In this document: in pieces, positions 26,076-33,953 of the stretch
Numbering within the stretch: the first letter of the stretch is position 1
Layout of the letters: each line of letters begins with the position of its first letter
Assembly (NCBI GenBank): GCA_963839365.1
Contig: CAWIUT010000001.1
Span: forward strand, 1,116,001 to 1,180,000
Direction: 5' to 3'
DNA from: DASSKA01 sp963839365
GTDB taxonomy: Bacteria; Actinomycetota; Actinomycetes; Propionibacteriales; Nocardioidaceae
Length of the DNA stretch: 64,000 nt
Notes under the pieces: model-generated
What the model saw: the letters and a program-made list of their open reading frames with translations, nothing else
Told to the model about the DNA's origin: nothing
Database searches by the model: none
Program-made: the position numbers and the translations under genes

Positions 26076-26423
26076 ATGTTGTGGGCGTTGCTCGTCGTCT
26101 TCGTCGTCCTGTTCGTCGCGTTGCCGCTGATCGGTATCGCAGCGTGGACGTTGATCAGTGCGGCCGTCACCGGCCTGATCATCGGCGCGCTGGCCAGATT
26201 GCTCGTTCCGGGTACCCGAGGCCTGGGCATCCTGCCGACAGTCCTGCTGGGGCTGACCGGTTCGATCGTCGGCGGTTTCCTCGGGAACCACATACTCAAC
26301 GTTGGCGGGCTTCTCACCCTGCTGCTCGAGATCGGTGTCGCCGCAGTCTCCGTGGCGTTGTTCGCCAGCCACCGCCGCCAAGTGGCTGGGGGACACGACA
26401 GGTCCGCCATCGGTCGGCGGTAG
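26076..26423 (+). CDS. GlsB/YeaQ/YmgE-family (transglycosylase-associated) membrane protein
   Basis: A 115-residue protein with about four hydrophobic segments and the family's Gly-rich helices GLIIGALARLLVPG and GLTGSIVGGFLGN. Members are small stress-linked membrane proteins of unknown biochemistry. ATG 26076 is chosen from the start of the first helix (MLWALLVVFVV). There is no separate Shine-Dalgarno site, and a -10-like TATGCT at 26064-26069 lies 6 bases upstream, so the mRNA may be leaderless. Confidence 0.8.
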   Translation: MLWALLVVFVVLFVALPLIGIAAWTLISAAVTGLIIGALARLLVPGTRGLGILPTVLLGLTGSIVGGFLGNHILNVGGLLTLLLEIGVAAVSVALFASHRRQVAGGHDRSAIGRR

Positions 26424-26825
26424 CTCGCTTGACGCCGCGGCACGATGCTCGAGAAGGTGCGGCGACATGACCTGATGTCGCAGATGGGGTGAAGGTCTCC
26501 CCAAGTGAAGCCGCCTTTGAGCACTCCACCGCGGACAAGAAGCAGAGCAAGTCGCCGGATCTGCCCGACGCTTGTGCCAGACACACGCGTCACTAATAGC
26601 CGCGAAGTGGCAGAGCCTTACCGCCGCCAGTCGCGCTAGCCCGACTTCACGACATCAGCGAGCGGATGCGTCCTCTCGCGCTCGTGGGGTACATGTTCAA
26701 GTGCGTGCCCCGAATGGCGCTGAACTGGCCGCATCTCACCGCGAAGGGACGCGGGCCCGCCTCGACTTTCCAGGACGTGCCGAAAGTCGTGTGTTCGGAT
26801 CACCGGCATGATGCCGCTGCCCTGG
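26424..26825. other. non-coding stretch
   Basis: About 400 bases between the GlsB-type gene and the convergent toxin gene. No gene, RNA or repeat is recognised. Confidence 0.4.
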
Positions 26826-27188
26826 TCAATGCCAGCAAGCAAGCGCTGTTGCGTCCTCGTCGATCGAGAGGTCCCGTCGGGCCATGGACATGACGAGCTC
26901 ATATGCCGGGTCGTCCGGCGCGTCGAGGTCGACGTCGTTGAGGCCGTAGAAGACAACGACGGCAAGCCATCCGAGACGCTTGTTGCCATCGACGAGCGGA
27001 TGGTTACCGACGATCGAATCGAGCAGTGCCGCCGCCTTGCGATCCAGGCCCGAATACGCCTCGTGCCCGTACACAACGGCGCCCGGGCGATGAGCCCCCG
27101 ACTCCAACAGCCCCAAGTCGCGAACGGGCCCTACGGCAAGGTCCTCCACGAGGGTGAGGAGGTCCTCGACGCCAAGCAGGACCGTCAA
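26826..27188 (-). CDS. doc: Doc-type (Fic-fold) toxin
   Basis: A 120-residue Fic/Doc protein. The active-site motif is HPLVDGNKR at 63-71, close to the Doc consensus HxFx[D/N]xNKR with Leu in place of Phe. Doc proteins phosphorylate elongation factor Tu and halt translation. The start is a TTG at 27188 that overlaps the antitoxin stop (TTGA), so toxin translation is coupled to, and probably weaker than, that of the antitoxin. Confidence 0.88.
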   Translation of the reverse strand: MTVLLGVEDLLTLVEDLAVGPVRDLGLLESGAHRPGAVVYGHEAYSGLDRKAAALLDSIVGNHPLVDGNKRLGWLAVVVFYGLNDVDLDAPDDPAYELVMSMARRDLSIDEDATALACWH

Positions 27189-27382
27189 CGGCCGAGCCGG
27201 TCGAGCACGGCAGCGTAGCGATCACGTGCCCGAGCAGACAGCTCCGCAACCTTCGCCTCGTGCCCACGACGTGCCGCTACCTCGCGGATGGCGCGCAGGG
27301 TGGCTTCGTGGCGGCTTACCCCTTCGGCCTCTGCCAGGGCAGCGAGGATCTGCTCGTCCTCTGGTGTCAGTCTCAGCGTCAT
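27185..27382 (-). CDS. ribbon-helix-helix antitoxin of the Doc toxin
   Basis: A 65-residue protein. The N-terminal MTLRLTPEDEQILAAL and helix GVSRHEATLRAIRE fit a ribbon-helix-helix DNA-binding antitoxin; the C-terminal Lys/Arg-rich helix would wrap the toxin. It is the first gene of the pair and overlaps doc by 4 bases. A palindrome 14 bases upstream is the likely autoregulatory operator. Confidence 0.82.
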   Translation of the reverse strand: MTLRLTPEDEQILAALAEAEGVSRHEATLRAIREVAARRGHEAKVAELSARARDRYAAVLDRLGR

Positions 27383-27395
27383 CGCCGTGACTCAC

Positions 27396-27412
27396 GGTAC
27401 CAAAATGGTATC
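27396..27412. promoter_or_regulatory. candidate antitoxin operator
   Basis: The inverted repeat GGTACC-AAAAT-GGTATC lies 14 bases upstream of the antitoxin ATG and would overlap its promoter. This is the standard position for RHH antitoxin autoregulation. Recognition by this antitoxin is inference. Confidence 0.5.
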
Positions 27413-27753
27413 GCTCGGATGCCGCAGAACGGTAAGCGCTGCGGCCCTTTGCCGCCCTGGCTGGAGGGGCACCTCGGGTGGCGGGGAGCGCCAGTGGGCC
27501 GCTGGTTCAGTTCAGCTGCTTGCGGATCAGCTTGGCGCGCTCTTGCGTCTGTGGGAGGAATCAGCCGGGCAATTCTCCACGCTCTCGCAGCGCCCGCCGG
27601 TCAAGTCCGCGGGCGTGGTGTACGAGGTGTGATCCTTCGTCCTTGTAGTCCAGGCGGTGATGGCCTGGATGGACGTCAGCTCGTTGGTCACCTCCTCGCT
27701 GGTTGTGTCGACGGTGTGTGACTTGGCCAGGACGTCGAGTCCGAGGTAGCGCC
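27413..27753. other. non-coding stretch upstream of the IS256 fragment
   Basis: About 340 bases. On the minus strand 27561-27753 reads openly (LGLDVLAKSHTV and on), but I cannot assign it to a family, and it is interrupted at the IS256 fragment. It may be a piece of another mobile element. Confidence 0.35.
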
Positions 27754-27846
27754 AACAGCCCCAACGAACGTCTCAACCGCGAGATCCGACGCCGCACCGT
27801 CGTCGTCGGCATCTTCCCCGACCGCGCAGCGGTCATCCGACTCCTC
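27754..27846 (+). pseudogene. IS256-family transposase C-terminal fragment
   Basis: Thirty-one codons read as the well-known C-terminal block of IS256/mutator transposases, with SPNERLNREIRRRT and VVGIFPDRAAVIRLL. Sequence on both sides is unrelated and no inverted ends are visible. It lies 24 bases from the mctP stop codon, so the insertion or deletion event trimmed right up to that gene. Confidence 0.8.
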
Positions 27847-27870
27847 CGGCCCGGCGTGCAACGTCCCCGG

Positions 27871-29484
27871 TCAGCTCGGCTCGGTCCTCGGCGTCTCGAA
27901 CGCGAGCTCGCGCACATCCGGGTCGCCGAGCTCGGCGTGGTAGTCGGATTCGTTGGTGCTGTCCGTTCCGCGTGGCAGCGCCGCCAGGAGCGGCGTGAGC
28001 ACCACGGTGACCACGACGTTCACCAGGAGACCGAGGATGCCGGTCCAGATGCCGGCGTCGGTGTGGAAACCCAAGTGGCTCATCGCAAACAGCGAACCGC
28101 CGAAGTGCGAGCCTGGGGAACCGGCCTTCGGGATGCTCCACAGCATCCACAGCGAGGCTGCCATCCCCGCCACCCAGCCGGCCATGAGCGCCCAGCGGTG
28201 GAACCACCGCGTGTACAAGCCGAACACCACGGCGGGCAGGACCTGGATGATCACCACGCCGCCGATGAGCTGGAAGTCGAGGGCGTACTGCACCTTGAGG
28301 AAGAGGACCGCGGCCAAGGCCCCGGCCTTGACCATCAGGGACACGAGCTTGCTCACGTTCGCTTCCTCGTGCGCGGTGGCGTTCGGTCGGAAGTAGGGCA
28401 CGTAGATGTCGCGCGTGAAGGTGTTGGCGGCGGCGATGGACATGATTGCGGCGGGTACGAGCGCCCCGATCGCGATTGCAGCGAACGCGATGCCGGCGAA
28501 CCAGTTGGAGAACATCGTGTGGAAGAGCGCCGGGACGATGGTGTTTGCGTCCGCGCTGCCGTTGACCTCGACGGGCGAGACGTTGGCAGCGATGGCCATG
28601 TAGCCCAGCAGCGCCAGGAAGCCGAGCATCAGGCTGTACGCCGGCAGTACCGCCATCGTCTTCTTGACCGTGTCGCGGCTCTTGGCCGCGAGTACCCCCG
28701 TGATCGCGTGGGGGTAGAGGAAGAGTGCCAGCGCGGAGCCTGCCGCGAGGGTCGAGTAGCCGAGGTAGAGGGTGTTGGGCAGCGTCGTACCGCCCGATCC
28801 CGCCTTGGCGAAGTGCTCGTTGGCCGCGCTGAAGATGTGGCCGAAGCCGCCGAGCTTGACGGGAATGTAGATCACCGCGACGAGCACCACGGCATAGATC
28901 AGGGCGTCCTTCACGAAGGCGATCAGCGCCGGAGCCCGCAAGCCGGAGGAGTAGGTGTAGGCGGCCAGTACGACGAAGGCGATGAACAGCGGCCACTCGC
29001 CCGGGATCCCCATTGCCTCAATGACCGCCTCGAGACCGATCAGCTGCAGCGCGATGTAGGGCATCGTCGCAACGATCCCGGTAACCGCGACCGCGACGCC
29101 CAACGCGTTCGATCCGTGGCGACCGCGGACGAAGTCGGCAGCGGTGACGTAGCCCTGCCGGTGCGCGACCGACCACAGCCGGGCAGCCGCGAGGAACACC
29201 ATCGGGTAGACCACGATGGTGTAGGGCACCGCGAAGAAACCGAGGGCGCCGACGCCGTAGATGAGAGCCGGGATCGCCACGAAGGTGTAGGCGGTGTAGA
29301 GGTCCCCGCCGATCAGGAACCAGGAGATCCAGGTGCCGAACTTGCGTCCGCCCAGACCCCACTCGTCGAGGTTGCGGAGCGTCTCGCCTCGCTGCCAGCG
29401 CGCCGCGGCGAAGCCGAGCACGGTCACGAACAGGAACACCACGACGACGATGCTGAACTCGACCGGGTTGAAAGAGACCGACAT
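27871..29484 (-). CDS. mctP: monocarboxylate/sodium:solute symporter
   Basis: A 537-residue SSS-family transporter with about 13 hydrophobic segments. The start region WGLGGRKFGTWISWFLIGGD and the block SSGLRAPALIAFVKD fit the MctP subgroup, which takes up lactate, pyruvate and similar acids. It starts inside the stop codon of a DUF3311 gene (TGATG), the standard pairing for MctP. The last about 35 residues are an acidic cytoplasmic tail. Confidence 0.88.
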   Translation of the reverse strand: MSVSFNPVEFSIVVVVFLFVTVLGFAAARWQRGETLRNLDEWGLGGRKFGTWISWFLIGGDLYTAYTFVAIPALIYGVGALGFFAVPYTIVVYPMVFLAAARLWSVAHRQGYVTAADFVRGRHGSNALGVAVAVTGIVATMPYIALQLIGLEAVIEAMGIPGEWPLFIAFVVLAAYTYSSGLRAPALIAFVKDALIYAVVLVAVIYIPVKLGGFGHIFSAANEHFAKAGSGGTTLPNTLYLGYSTLAAGSALALFLYPHAITGVLAAKSRDTVKKTMAVLPAYSLMLGFLALLGYMAIAANVSPVEVNGSADANTIVPALFHTMFSNWFAGIAFAAIAIGALVPAAIMSIAAANTFTRDIYVPYFRPNATAHEEANVSKLVSLMVKAGALAAVLFLKVQYALDFQLIGGVVIIQVLPAVVFGLYTRWFHRWALMAGWVAGMAASLWMLWSIPKAGSPGSHFGGSLFAMSHLGFHTDAGIWTGILGLLVNVVVTVVLTPLLAALPRGTDSTNESDYHAELGDPDVRELAFETPRTEPS

Positions 29485-29744
29485 CAGCGCTCATTCCTCG
29501 TCAAGCGGAACACGATCAGGGTGAAGACGACGCTTATCGGGATCCAGAGAAGCTGGTACCAGTAGAAGAACGGCATGCCGCCTATGGCCGGTACGGTGAA
29601 GTTGTAGAAGAACGGCACCAATGTCCCCGCCAACGGGACGAGCAGCAGCCAGTTCACCGGTTGATGGTTGAGTCCGCGACGCGCAGCCGGATGCGCGTCG
29701 CCGCGCCTCCCGCCGGGGCCGCCCTCATCGGTGTTCGCATTCAC
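29484..29744 (-). CDS. DUF3311 small membrane partner of MctP
   Basis: An 86-residue protein with two hydrophobic helices after a polar 28-residue leader; GMPFFYWYQLLWIPIS is the hallmark of DUF3311. These proteins are encoded directly before mctP-type symporters in many bacteria and probably act as a small subunit. The genes are translationally coupled. Confidence 0.88.
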   Translation of the reverse strand: MNANTDEGGPGGRRGDAHPAARRGLNHQPVNWLLLVPLAGTLVPFFYNFTVPAIGGMPFFYWYQLLWIPISVVFTLIVFRLTRNER

Positions 29745-29754
29745 GACGTGAATA

Positions 29755-29781
29755 CCTCATTGGTAGAAATGTGTGATGAGG
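29755..29781. promoter_or_regulatory. candidate operator upstream of the DUF3311-mctP operon
   Basis: The inverted repeat CCTCAT-N15-ATGAGG starts 11 bases upstream of the DUF3311 ATG. The position suits a repressor site. No regulator gene is adjacent. Confidence 0.35.
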
Positions 29782-30329
29782 GGCACATCTTGACATTGAA
29801 CCGACGCGTACGACAAGCCTGAAAACTTGTCCATCGACGAGATCGACGACGGCGCACCTGCACCCCAGCACGGTGCGCCAGCCCAATCCCGGGCACACCT
29901 GCGGCACAGGCACCCTGTTGCGGGCTTTCTTCTCGCAACTTCCAACCCGACGTCCCGGGGCCGGCTGACCGGCACGATCACCCTTCAGCGCGTCCAGCCG
30001 GTTGCCCGGAGGAATCCTGAGGTCGTCGAGCAGTTCAGCAGCATCCAGCATCGCCGACTTCCTCAAGGCCACCCGCTGGATCCGCGGATCCATACCCTTG
30101 ACACGCTGACGTGACCAAAGCCGCTAGGTCGCGGAGTCCCCGAACGACCTGATCACGGGTCCCGGCATAACGCGCCATGTTGTGCCCCGGGCAATAGCCC
30201 TTCGGCAAAGCCCTTGCGAGGTCCCGGGCGCGTCACACCGCCGCCGGTGCGTGTGTTCAGGCCCCGTCTCGGTTCGACGAGGCCCGGTGGACGGTCGCGG
30301 CTGACAGCGCTGGGACTAGGGTCGAGAAC
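29782..30329. other. gap between mctP operon and methyltransferase, with HigB debris
   Basis: About 550 bases without an intact gene. It contains the HigB fragment at 29965-30108 and otherwise no recognisable feature. Confidence 0.4.
29965..30108 (-). pseudogene. HigB/RelE-type toxin fragment
   Basis: Forty-eight codons on the minus strand match the middle of HigB-type killer proteins: DPRIQRVALRKSAMLDAAE, LDDLRIPPGNRLDALKGDRAGQ (here split for length as LDDLRIPPGNR and LDALKGDRAGQ). The usual next part, HSIRINDQWRICF, is absent and the frame runs into unrelated sequence, so the catalytic C-terminus is lost. No HigA antitoxin remains. Confidence 0.75.
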
Positions 30330-30971
30330 GTGCACGAACACAACCGATTCGACGACGAGGCAGCGACGTGGGACGACGACCCCGACCACGAGAAGCGGCA
30401 GGTGGCGGTGGCCCAGGCCATCAAGGAGACCGTGAGCCTCAGCCCTCGGATGAGCGCTGTTGACGTTGGCGGTGGCACCGCCCGGCTCAGCATCTTGCTC
30501 GCCGGCCTGGTCGGCTCCGTTGTAGTGACCGACCCCTCTGCCGGGATGGTGCAGGTCGCACAGGAGCGGATCGAGGCAGCCGGGCTCAGTGACCGACTGC
30601 GCGCTGTCCAGGCAGACCTGACGACAGACCGGCTCGATGGGGCCTACGACGTGATGTGGAGCTGCATGGCGTTGCACCACGTTCAGGACCTGGATGGACT
30701 GTTGCGATCCGTGGCGGGGCTCCTGGTCGGCGGTGGCCGGCTGGCCATCGCGGACCTTGACGAGGACCCCGACGGCGCCTTCCACGCCGACAAGGTCGAC
30801 TTCGACGGACATCACGGATTCGACAGGCAACGCCTTGCCGAACAGTTGGCCCGCGCCGGATTCGTCGATGTCAGCTTCGTCGACGCCACGACCATCCTCA
30901 AGGGCGACCGCGAGTTCGGCGTCTTCCTGTGCACGGCGACCAAGGCGCATGAGCCCAGCGGAGATCACTGA
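30330..30971 (+). CDS. class I SAM-dependent methyltransferase
   Basis: A 213-residue Rossmann methyltransferase. Motif I is VDVGGGTARLS near residues 44-54, the acidic end of beta-2 is VVTDPSAGM, and motif IV is DVMWSCMALHHV. It resembles small-molecule methyltransferases of the Methyltransf_11/25 type. The substrate is unknown. The start is a GTG at 30330 with a modest ribosome site. It is the last intact gene before the tRNA-Arg edge of the island. Confidence 0.82.
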   Translation: MHEHNRFDDEAATWDDDPDHEKRQVAVAQAIKETVSLSPRMSAVDVGGGTARLSILLAGLVGSVVVTDPSAGMVQVAQERIEAAGLSDRLRAVQADLTTDRLDGAYDVMWSCMALHHVQDLDGLLRSVAGLLVGGGRLAIADLDEDPDGAFHADKVDFDGHHGFDRQRLAEQLARAGFVDVSFVDATTILKGDREFGVFLCTATKAHEPSGDH

Positions 30972-31605
30972 GTGGGGCAAGACGTTCTGTTCCGTGCGTG
31001 GGCACCCCCCGATCCGGGGCCGAAGCGCGGGTGCTGCATACGAGGCGCACGCTTTCGACCTGAGCGGGCTTGAAGGACGCCAGGAACGCGAGGCGATCGA
31101 GAACCCGATGCCGCGCCGCGACAGCGAAGCGCTGGAGGAGATCGCACGCACCCATCGCGGAAGCAGACACTGGCCCGTGTTGACAGGACCCGGTGACCCC
31201 GGCTTCCGATGCGCTGCCGACCGGCACTGTCCCGCGCGGAACTGGCCATCTACCTGATCCGGTCCGGGGTTGCGGAGCAGCAGGTGCACCGCGACCACCT
31301 GATCTCGGTGCTGCTGGCCGCCCTGTCCGGCTCGTCGCCGCGCGACCAGGTGGTGTTCTTCGACGGCGCTGCGCTAGATCGGCCCAGCCGACGCGGCCGA
31401 GGTGGTCTCCTACGCCTGGCGACAGCTGCACGGCTGACCCCGTTCGCGGCCCTGAGCCACCGTCCCCGGACCACTTGGAGCCAGCCGGAGGCACCCCAGC
31501 AGCACTGCCACCGGGCCGGGGTCTATGAGGGGCAAATGTCGAGTCCCCAGGCCCCCGGCGCGCCAAGGCGGGCGACAAAACCGCAGGTCAGCGGGGGTTC
31601 ATCGG
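30972..31605. other. non-coding stretch before tRNA-Arg
   Basis: About 630 bases. The plus strand at about 31209-31370 reads LSRAELAIYLIRSGVAEQQV and on as if it were once coding, then changes frame (ADAAEVVSYAWRQLHG near 31390-31437), which looks like a decayed gene. I cannot identify it. No terminator-like hairpin is seen directly downstream of the tRNA. Confidence 0.4.
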
Positions 31606-31678
31606 CGCGCTCGGAGGGATTCGAACCCCCAACCTTTTGATCCGTAGTCAAATGCTCTATCCGTTGAGCTACGAGCGC
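31606..31678 (-). tRNA. tRNA-Arg(ACG)
   Basis: A complete cloverleaf of 73 bases. The acceptor strands are GCGCTCG and CGAGCGC, the D-arm is GCTCAACGGATAGAGC, the anticodon loop CTACGGA gives anticodon ACG (codon CGT/CGC via inosine), and the T-arm contains GGTTCGAATCC. No CCA is encoded. It forms the right edge of the predicted island. Confidence 0.95.
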
Positions 31679-31784
31679 AGGGCACCGCAGAGTCTAACCG
31701 ACCTGAGGTTCGGGACGAAATCGCACCCACCGGGGCAGCTCGGGGCATCATCGGGGGATCCTGGATCGTTCCAATAGATTCTGC

Positions 31785-31808
31785 GGTGAACTTGTGAGTA
31801 CATTCACC
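31785..31808. promoter_or_regulatory. candidate operator upstream of pckG
   Basis: The inverted repeat GGTGAA-N12-TTCACC lies about 150 bases upstream of the pckG start in a 280-base leader without a gene. The leader length and palindrome suggest regulated transcription of this gluconeogenic gene, but the regulator is unknown. Confidence 0.35.
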
Positions 31809-31959
31809 AGCACCCAGTGCGGGCGCTGAGCAGCCGCAGCCCGCACAGGCACATCGCTCGCAACGAGGCGGCGATTCGCTCAGAGGAACTCCACGACACC
31901 ACCGCCTGGTCGGTGGCCGGCGACGTCGTCGCCGAACGCGCGAGAGGGAACGATAGGCC

Positions 31960-33789
31960 ATGACCGCCGAGACCGTCCACGAAACAGCCACTGAGGACCA
32001 GCCCACCACGCACCGGGGAATCCTCACCTGGGTCGACGAGATCGCCGAGCTGACCCAGCCGGACGCGATCCACTGGTGCACGGGCTCCGACGAGGAGTGG
32101 GCCCAACTCACCGACGCCCTGGTCGACGCCGGCACGTTCGTGCGGCTGGACGAGAAGAAGAAGCCCAACTCGTTCTGGGCCCGCACCGATCCCACCGACG
32201 TGGCCCGGGTGGAGAGCCGCACCTTCATCTGCTCGGTGGACGAGAAGGACGCCGGCCCGACCAACAACTGGATGAACCCCAGCGAGATGAAGGCCATCAT
32301 GACCGACCTCTACCGGGGTTGCATGAGGGGCCGCACGATGTACGTCATCCCGTTCGTGATGGGACACCTCGAGGCGGACAAGCCGATGTTCGGCGTGGAG
32401 ATCACCGACTCGCCCTACGTCGTGGTCTCGATGCGGGTGATGGCCCGGATGGGCAGCAACGTGCTGCGGCGGATGGAAGAGACCGGCGCCGGCTTCGTGC
32501 CGGCCCTGCACTCGGTCGGCATGCCGCTCGAGCCCGGCCAGCAGGACGTGGCCTGGCCGTGCAACGACAAGAAGTACATCGTGCAGTTCCCCGAGGAGCG
32601 GATGATCTGGTCCTACGGGTCCGGCTACGGCGGCAACTCGCTGCTCGGCAAGAAGTGCTACGCGCTGCGCATCGCGAGCGTGATGGCGCGCGACGAGGGC
32701 TGGCTCGCCGAGCACATGCTCATCCTCAAGCTGACCAGCCCCCAGGGCGTCACCAAGTACGTCGCAGCGGCGTTCCCGAGCGCCTGCGGCAAGACCAACC
32801 TCGCGATGCTGGCGCCCACCATCCCCGGCTGGAAGGTGGAGACGCTCGGCGACGACATCGCCTGGATGAAGATCGGCGACGACGGCCGCCTCTACGCGAC
32901 CAACCCCGAGTACGGGTTCTTCGGTGTCGCACCCGGCACCAACGAGACGACCAACCCCAACGCCATCCGCACCCTGGAGCGCGGGAACTCGGTGTTCACC
33001 AACGTCGCGCTCACCGACGACGGCGACGTCTGGTGGGAAGGCATGGAGAACGCTCCCGCCCACGCGACCTCCTGGAAGGGCGAGGAGTGGACCCCCGACA
33101 GCGACGAGCTGTCCAGCCACCCGAACAGCCGCTACTGCACGCCGGTCAAGCAGTGCCCGATCCTGGCGCCGGAGTACGACGACCCGAGGGGCGTGCCGAT
33201 CGACGCGATCCTGTTCGGCGGGCGGCGCAAGACCACGATCCCCCTGGTCACCGAGGCCCGCGACTGGGCCCACGGCACCTTCATGGGCGCCACGCTCTCT
33301 TCGGAGACCACCGCGGCCGCAGTGGGCCAGGTCGGCGTGGTGCGCCGGGACCCGATGGCCATGCTGCCGTTCATCGGCTACAACGCCGGCGACTACTTCA
33401 AGCACTGGCTGACCGTCGGCAAGGACAACGACGCGGCGAAGCTGCCACGGATCTTCTACGTCAACTGGTTCCGCCGCGACGCGGAGGGCAACTTCTTGTG
33501 GCCAGGCTTCGGGGAGAACAGCCGCGTGCTCAAGTGGGTCGTGGAGCGCATCGACGGCCAGGCCGAGGCGGTGGAGACGCCTATCGGGCACGTGCCGACC
33601 CCCCGGGCCCTGGACACCGACGGGCTCGACATGACCGACGAGGAGCTCGAGCAGGCGCTGCGCGTCGACGTCGAGGAGTGGAAGGCCGAGATCCCGCAGA
33701 TCAGCGAGTGGTTCGAGAAGTTCGGCGGGACGCTGCCGGCCGTGCTCTGGACCGAGCTCGACGGGCTCCGCGCCCGGCTCGGCGAGTAG
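31960..33789 (+). CDS. pckG: phosphoenolpyruvate carboxykinase (GTP)
   Basis: A 609-residue enzyme of full family length that interconverts oxaloacetate and phosphoenolpyruvate with GTP. The P-loop is FPSACGKTN at 272-280, including the reactive cysteine of GTP-type PEPCKs. YGGNSLLGKKCYALRIAS and the FWPGFGENSRVLKW-like block near 505-520 are also clear. The ATG at 31960 has a purine-rich GAGAGGGAACGA upstream. It is a single-gene unit ending in a strong terminator. Confidence 0.97.
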   Translation: MTAETVHETATEDQPTTHRGILTWVDEIAELTQPDAIHWCTGSDEEWAQLTDALVDAGTFVRLDEKKKPNSFWARTDPTDVARVESRTFICSVDEKDAGPTNNWMNPSEMKAIMTDLYRGCMRGRTMYVIPFVMGHLEADKPMFGVEITDSPYVVVSMRVMARMGSNVLRRMEETGAGFVPALHSVGMPLEPGQQDVAWPCNDKKYIVQFPEERMIWSYGSGYGGNSLLGKKCYALRIASVMARDEGWLAEHMLILKLTSPQGVTKYVAAAFPSACGKTNLAMLAPTIPGWKVETLGDDIAWMKIGDDGRLYATNPEYGFFGVAPGTNETTNPNAIRTLERGNSVFTNVALTDDGDVWWEGMENAPAHATSWKGEEWTPDSDELSSHPNSRYCTPVKQCPILAPEYDDPRGVPIDAILFGGRRKTTIPLVTEARDWAHGTFMGATLSSETTAAAVGQVGVVRRDPMAMLPFIGYNAGDYFKHWLTVGKDNDAAKLPRIFYVNWFRRDAEGNFLWPGFGENSRVLKWVVERIDGQAEAVETPIGHVPTPRALDTDGLDMTDEELEQALRVDVEEWKAEIPQISEWFEKFGGTLPAVLWTELDGLRARLGE

Positions 33790-33808
33790 CCGACCCACCG
33801 ACCTGACC

Positions 33809-33843
33809 GAAAGGGCCCCTCCAGCCGCAGGAGGGGCCCTTTC
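33809..33843 (+). terminator. terminator of pckG
   Basis: A perfect 14-base stem GAAAGGGCCCCTCC / GGAGGGGCCCTTTC with a seven-base loop, 20 bases after the stop codon. The A/T ends allow action in both directions. Confidence 0.88.
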
Positions 33844-33953
33844 GCGTCACCTTCCGGAGCGGGCTCACGCGAAGCGGAACGTCTCTCTCCGCGCACGCCG
33901 CAACGGTTGACTAAGGCATACTTGCGCGCTGTAAGGCGTGGAGGGAGGCCCGC

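Larger units (their letters stand above)
20172..31678. mobile_element. relic genomic island integrated in tRNA-Arg(ACG)
   Basis: The intact tRNA-Arg at 31606-31678 (minus strand) forms the right edge. At 20179-20205 there is a copy of 27 bases of its 3' half that matches at 25 positions, with weaker similarity through the acceptor stem from 20172. This layout is what integration into a tRNA 3' end leaves behind. The 11.4 kb inside is rich in accessory genes, IS110 and IS256 fragments, toxin-antitoxin genes and non-coding gaps. No integrase is found inside, so it would be a fixed relic. A mere tRNA-fragment duplication is the alternative. Confidence 0.55.

Noticed and set aside
27703..29565. 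Open frame of 620 codons on the plus strand
   Set aside because: It is the antisense shadow of mctP; only its first codons (the IS256 fragment) are meaningful. The rest is low-complexity His/Arg/Asp-rich.
29725..30093. Complete gene of 122 codons on the minus strand
   Set aside because: Only the first about 43 codons match HigB; the rest is unrelated and runs into the upstream region of the mctP operon.
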